Source: Cytophagales bacterium
Lineage (GTDB): Bacteria > Bacteroidota > Bacteroidia > Cytophagales > MED-G16
Length of the DNA: 7,492 nucleotides
Direction: 5' to 3'
NCBI GenBank assembly: GCA_029940715.1
Contig: JAPYTU010000011.1
Location: 22,232 to 29,723, forward strand
The notes under the pieces are model-generated. The model saw only the letters and a list, made by a program, of their open reading frames with translations, ran no database searches and was not told the origin of the DNA. The position numbers were made by a program, and so were the translations under genes. Positions 6,529 through 7,492 of this stretch are shown one piece after another; within the stretch, counting starts at the first letter, position 1, and the number at the start of each line of letters is the position of its first letter.

Positions 6529-7083
6529 ATGCGAGAGATAATTTATTTTTTTATTTTAATTACTGCATTTTCTTGTAGTAGTGGTGTTCTATACTCTGAA
6601 TTAACTCATGCTGATGGAGTTTCATTTTATAATGAAAAAAAATATTCAGGATTGGCAGTTGAAAAAGACAAATTTGATAATATAAGGGTTGAAAAATTAT
6701 ATAGTGAAGGCATTAATTTATCTACTAAACTCTTTGACTCAAAAGGGAATATAGAAAGTGAATGGATATATGGTAATTCTAGAATATTTGTAACAAGATT
6801 TTTTAATAGTGGTATAGTAGAAAGTAAGGAAGTTTTTGATAGATCTCTAGTTAGAAATGGAGCATCTATTTCATTTTATAGAAATGGTAAGAAAAAAAGT
6901 GAATGGAACTTTAAAAATGGATTAAGAGATGGTATTCAAAAAAATTATTTTGCAGATGGAAAACTTTCAGATGAAAGAGAAATGAGTAATGGAAATGAAA
7001 ATGGATTTACTAGAATTTATAATAGAGAGGGAGAACTTTTAAAAGAAATATTTTTTAGGAATGGAATAGCTACAAAAATTTAA
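6529..7083 (+). CDS. MORN/YwqK-type repeat lipoprotein
   Basis: A 184-residue protein with a hydrophobic leader and a lipobox-like A-F-S-C16 followed by Ser-Ser, predicting a lipid-anchored protein. Residues about 60-182 are MORN_2-type repeats, seen as recurring (Y/F)xxxG units: FDSKG 69-73, FFNSG 91-95, FYRNG 116-120, FADG 141-144 and YNREG 164-168, with a spacing of about 22-26 residues. The GLRDG and GNENG turns between them are typical of the 'YwqK-family antitoxin' annotation. That name is inherited from Bacillus and no toxin partner is present, so the antitoxin label should not be taken as function here. Many Bacteroidota carry such lipoproteins with unknown, probably envelope-associated, roles. 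The ATG at 6529 gives a complete signal peptide. The gene is divergent from the receptor operon and its stop is one base from the convergent Rieske gene. Confidence 0.8.
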   Translation: MREIIYFFILITAFSCSSGVLYSELTHADGVSFYNEKKYSGLAVEKDKFDNIRVEKLYSEGINLSTKLFDSKGNIESEWIYGNSRIFVTRFFNSGIVESKEVFDRSLVRNGASISFYRNGKKKSEWNFKNGLRDGIQKNYFADGKLSDEREMSNGNENGFTRIYNREGELLKEIFFRNGIATKI

Positions 7084-7084
7084 A

Positions 7085-7492
7085 TTATTTTTTTATTGTT
7101 AAATAATTTCCATCAATTGAAGCTATGTAAGATGTTAAGTCTGAGTTTGCTGGTCCACTGATAAAATCTCCAGAATTAGAAAATATTGAAGTATGACATG
7201 TACAAGTAAAATTTTCATTCGAATATAGCCAACTTGTTCTACAACTTTCATGAGGACATTCATTGGAGAATGCTCTAATTACATTACTTCCAACATTAAC
7301 AATCAACATACCGCCTTCTGGAAATGTTTTCCAAGATCCATCATTTGTTAAAGTTGAAAATGAAGAATGATTTAAATCTATTATATAAAGATTTCCATCT
7401 TTAACATACCCAGTTTCTGCGAATTCATCTATAGTAATTGGAAGTAAATCATCATCATCACCACAACTTATAAAAAAAGATGATCCTAGACT
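7085..7492 (-). CDS. Rieske [2Fe-2S] lipoprotein (5' partial)
   Basis: The frame is open from the window edge (7492) to the TAA at 7085-7087, giving the last 135 residues. The ATG at 7309 is internal: upstream codons continue in frame through a plausible beta-rich region and a lipobox-like I-S-C followed by G-D-D-D-D (Cys codon at 7463-7465), so the true start lies just outside the window. The Rieske cluster motifs are C-P-H-E-S-C (7241-7258) and C-T-C-H (7193-7204). These supply two Cys and two His ligands plus the two extra Cys that form the disulfide in bc1-type, high-potential Rieske proteins. The usual Gly in CxHxGC is Ser here. The protein is therefore probably a periplasm-facing, lipid-anchored electron carrier. 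SLGSSFF before the Cys resembles the end of a Tat signal, as expected for a folded Fe-S protein, but any twin-arginine is out of view. The partner is unknown. Confidence 0.85.
   Translation of the reverse strand, partial: SLGSSFFISCGDDDDLLPITIDEFAETGYVKDGNLYIIDLNHSSFSTLTNDGSWKTFPEGGMLIVNVGSNVIRAFSNECPHESCRTSWLYSNENFTCTCHTSIFSNSGDFISGPANSDLTSYIASIDGNYLTIKK

Noticed and set aside
6529..7083. Toxin-antitoxin system based on the YwqK-type name
   Set aside because: No toxin gene is adjacent, and the protein looks like an anchored MORN-repeat lipoprotein, not a cytoplasmic antitoxin.
7307..7309. ATG as the start of a 74-residue Rieske protein
   Set aside because: The frame is open upstream to the window edge, including a lipobox-like Cys and Asp run, so this Met is internal.

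Overview
The window is AT-rich (about 27% GC by hand count of a few lines) and very densely coded. The longest stretch without a gene is about 100 bases. The content points to a Bacteroidota-type Gram-negative, probably a free-living marine one with a small genome. The evidence is a TonB-dependent receptor with an N-terminal carboxypeptidase-regulatory-like domain, a YwqK/MORN-type lipoprotein, lipoproteins with the Cys-Gly-Asp-Asp or Cys-Ser-Ser start common in that phylum, a septoil-knot (DUF6150-type) protein, and an almost complete lack of Shine-Dalgarno sequences. The taxon is inferred. A related low-GC phylum such as Marinimicrobia cannot be excluded.

Layout. (1) Bases 1-2261 carry four plus-strand genes: the C-terminal barrel of a large TolB-like/surface-antigen outer-membrane protein (5' end missing), a PrsW-family intramembrane protease 20 bases later, a roughly 100-base gap with short inverted repeats, then a tightly linked pair of small genes. 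The pair is a 76-residue membrane/coiled-coil protein and, one base later, a 110-residue exported repeat protein of the septoil-knot type. (2) Bases 2269-6499 are a three-gene minus-strand operon. In transcription order it holds a 62-residue two-helix membrane protein, a TonB-dependent receptor (ATGA overlap), and a membrane-anchored periplasmic alpha/beta hydrolase (two-base gap). (3) Bases 6529-7083 (plus) encode a MORN/YwqK-type lipoprotein that starts 29 bases from the divergent operon. (4) Bases 7085-7492 (minus) are the C-terminal part of a Rieske [2Fe-2S] lipoprotein whose start lies beyond the window.

How the genes may work together. The clearest unit is the minus-strand operon: the receptor would import a ligand across the outer membrane and the anchored esterase would cleave it in the periplasm. 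There is no SusD partner, so a siderophore or other ester-containing small molecule fits better than a polysaccharide, but the substrate is not visible in the sequence. The PrsW protease and the beta-barrel gene may form an envelope-related pair. The small-protein pair ending in the septoil-knot protein is the least understood part of the window. No RNA gene, mobile element or CRISPR array was seen.
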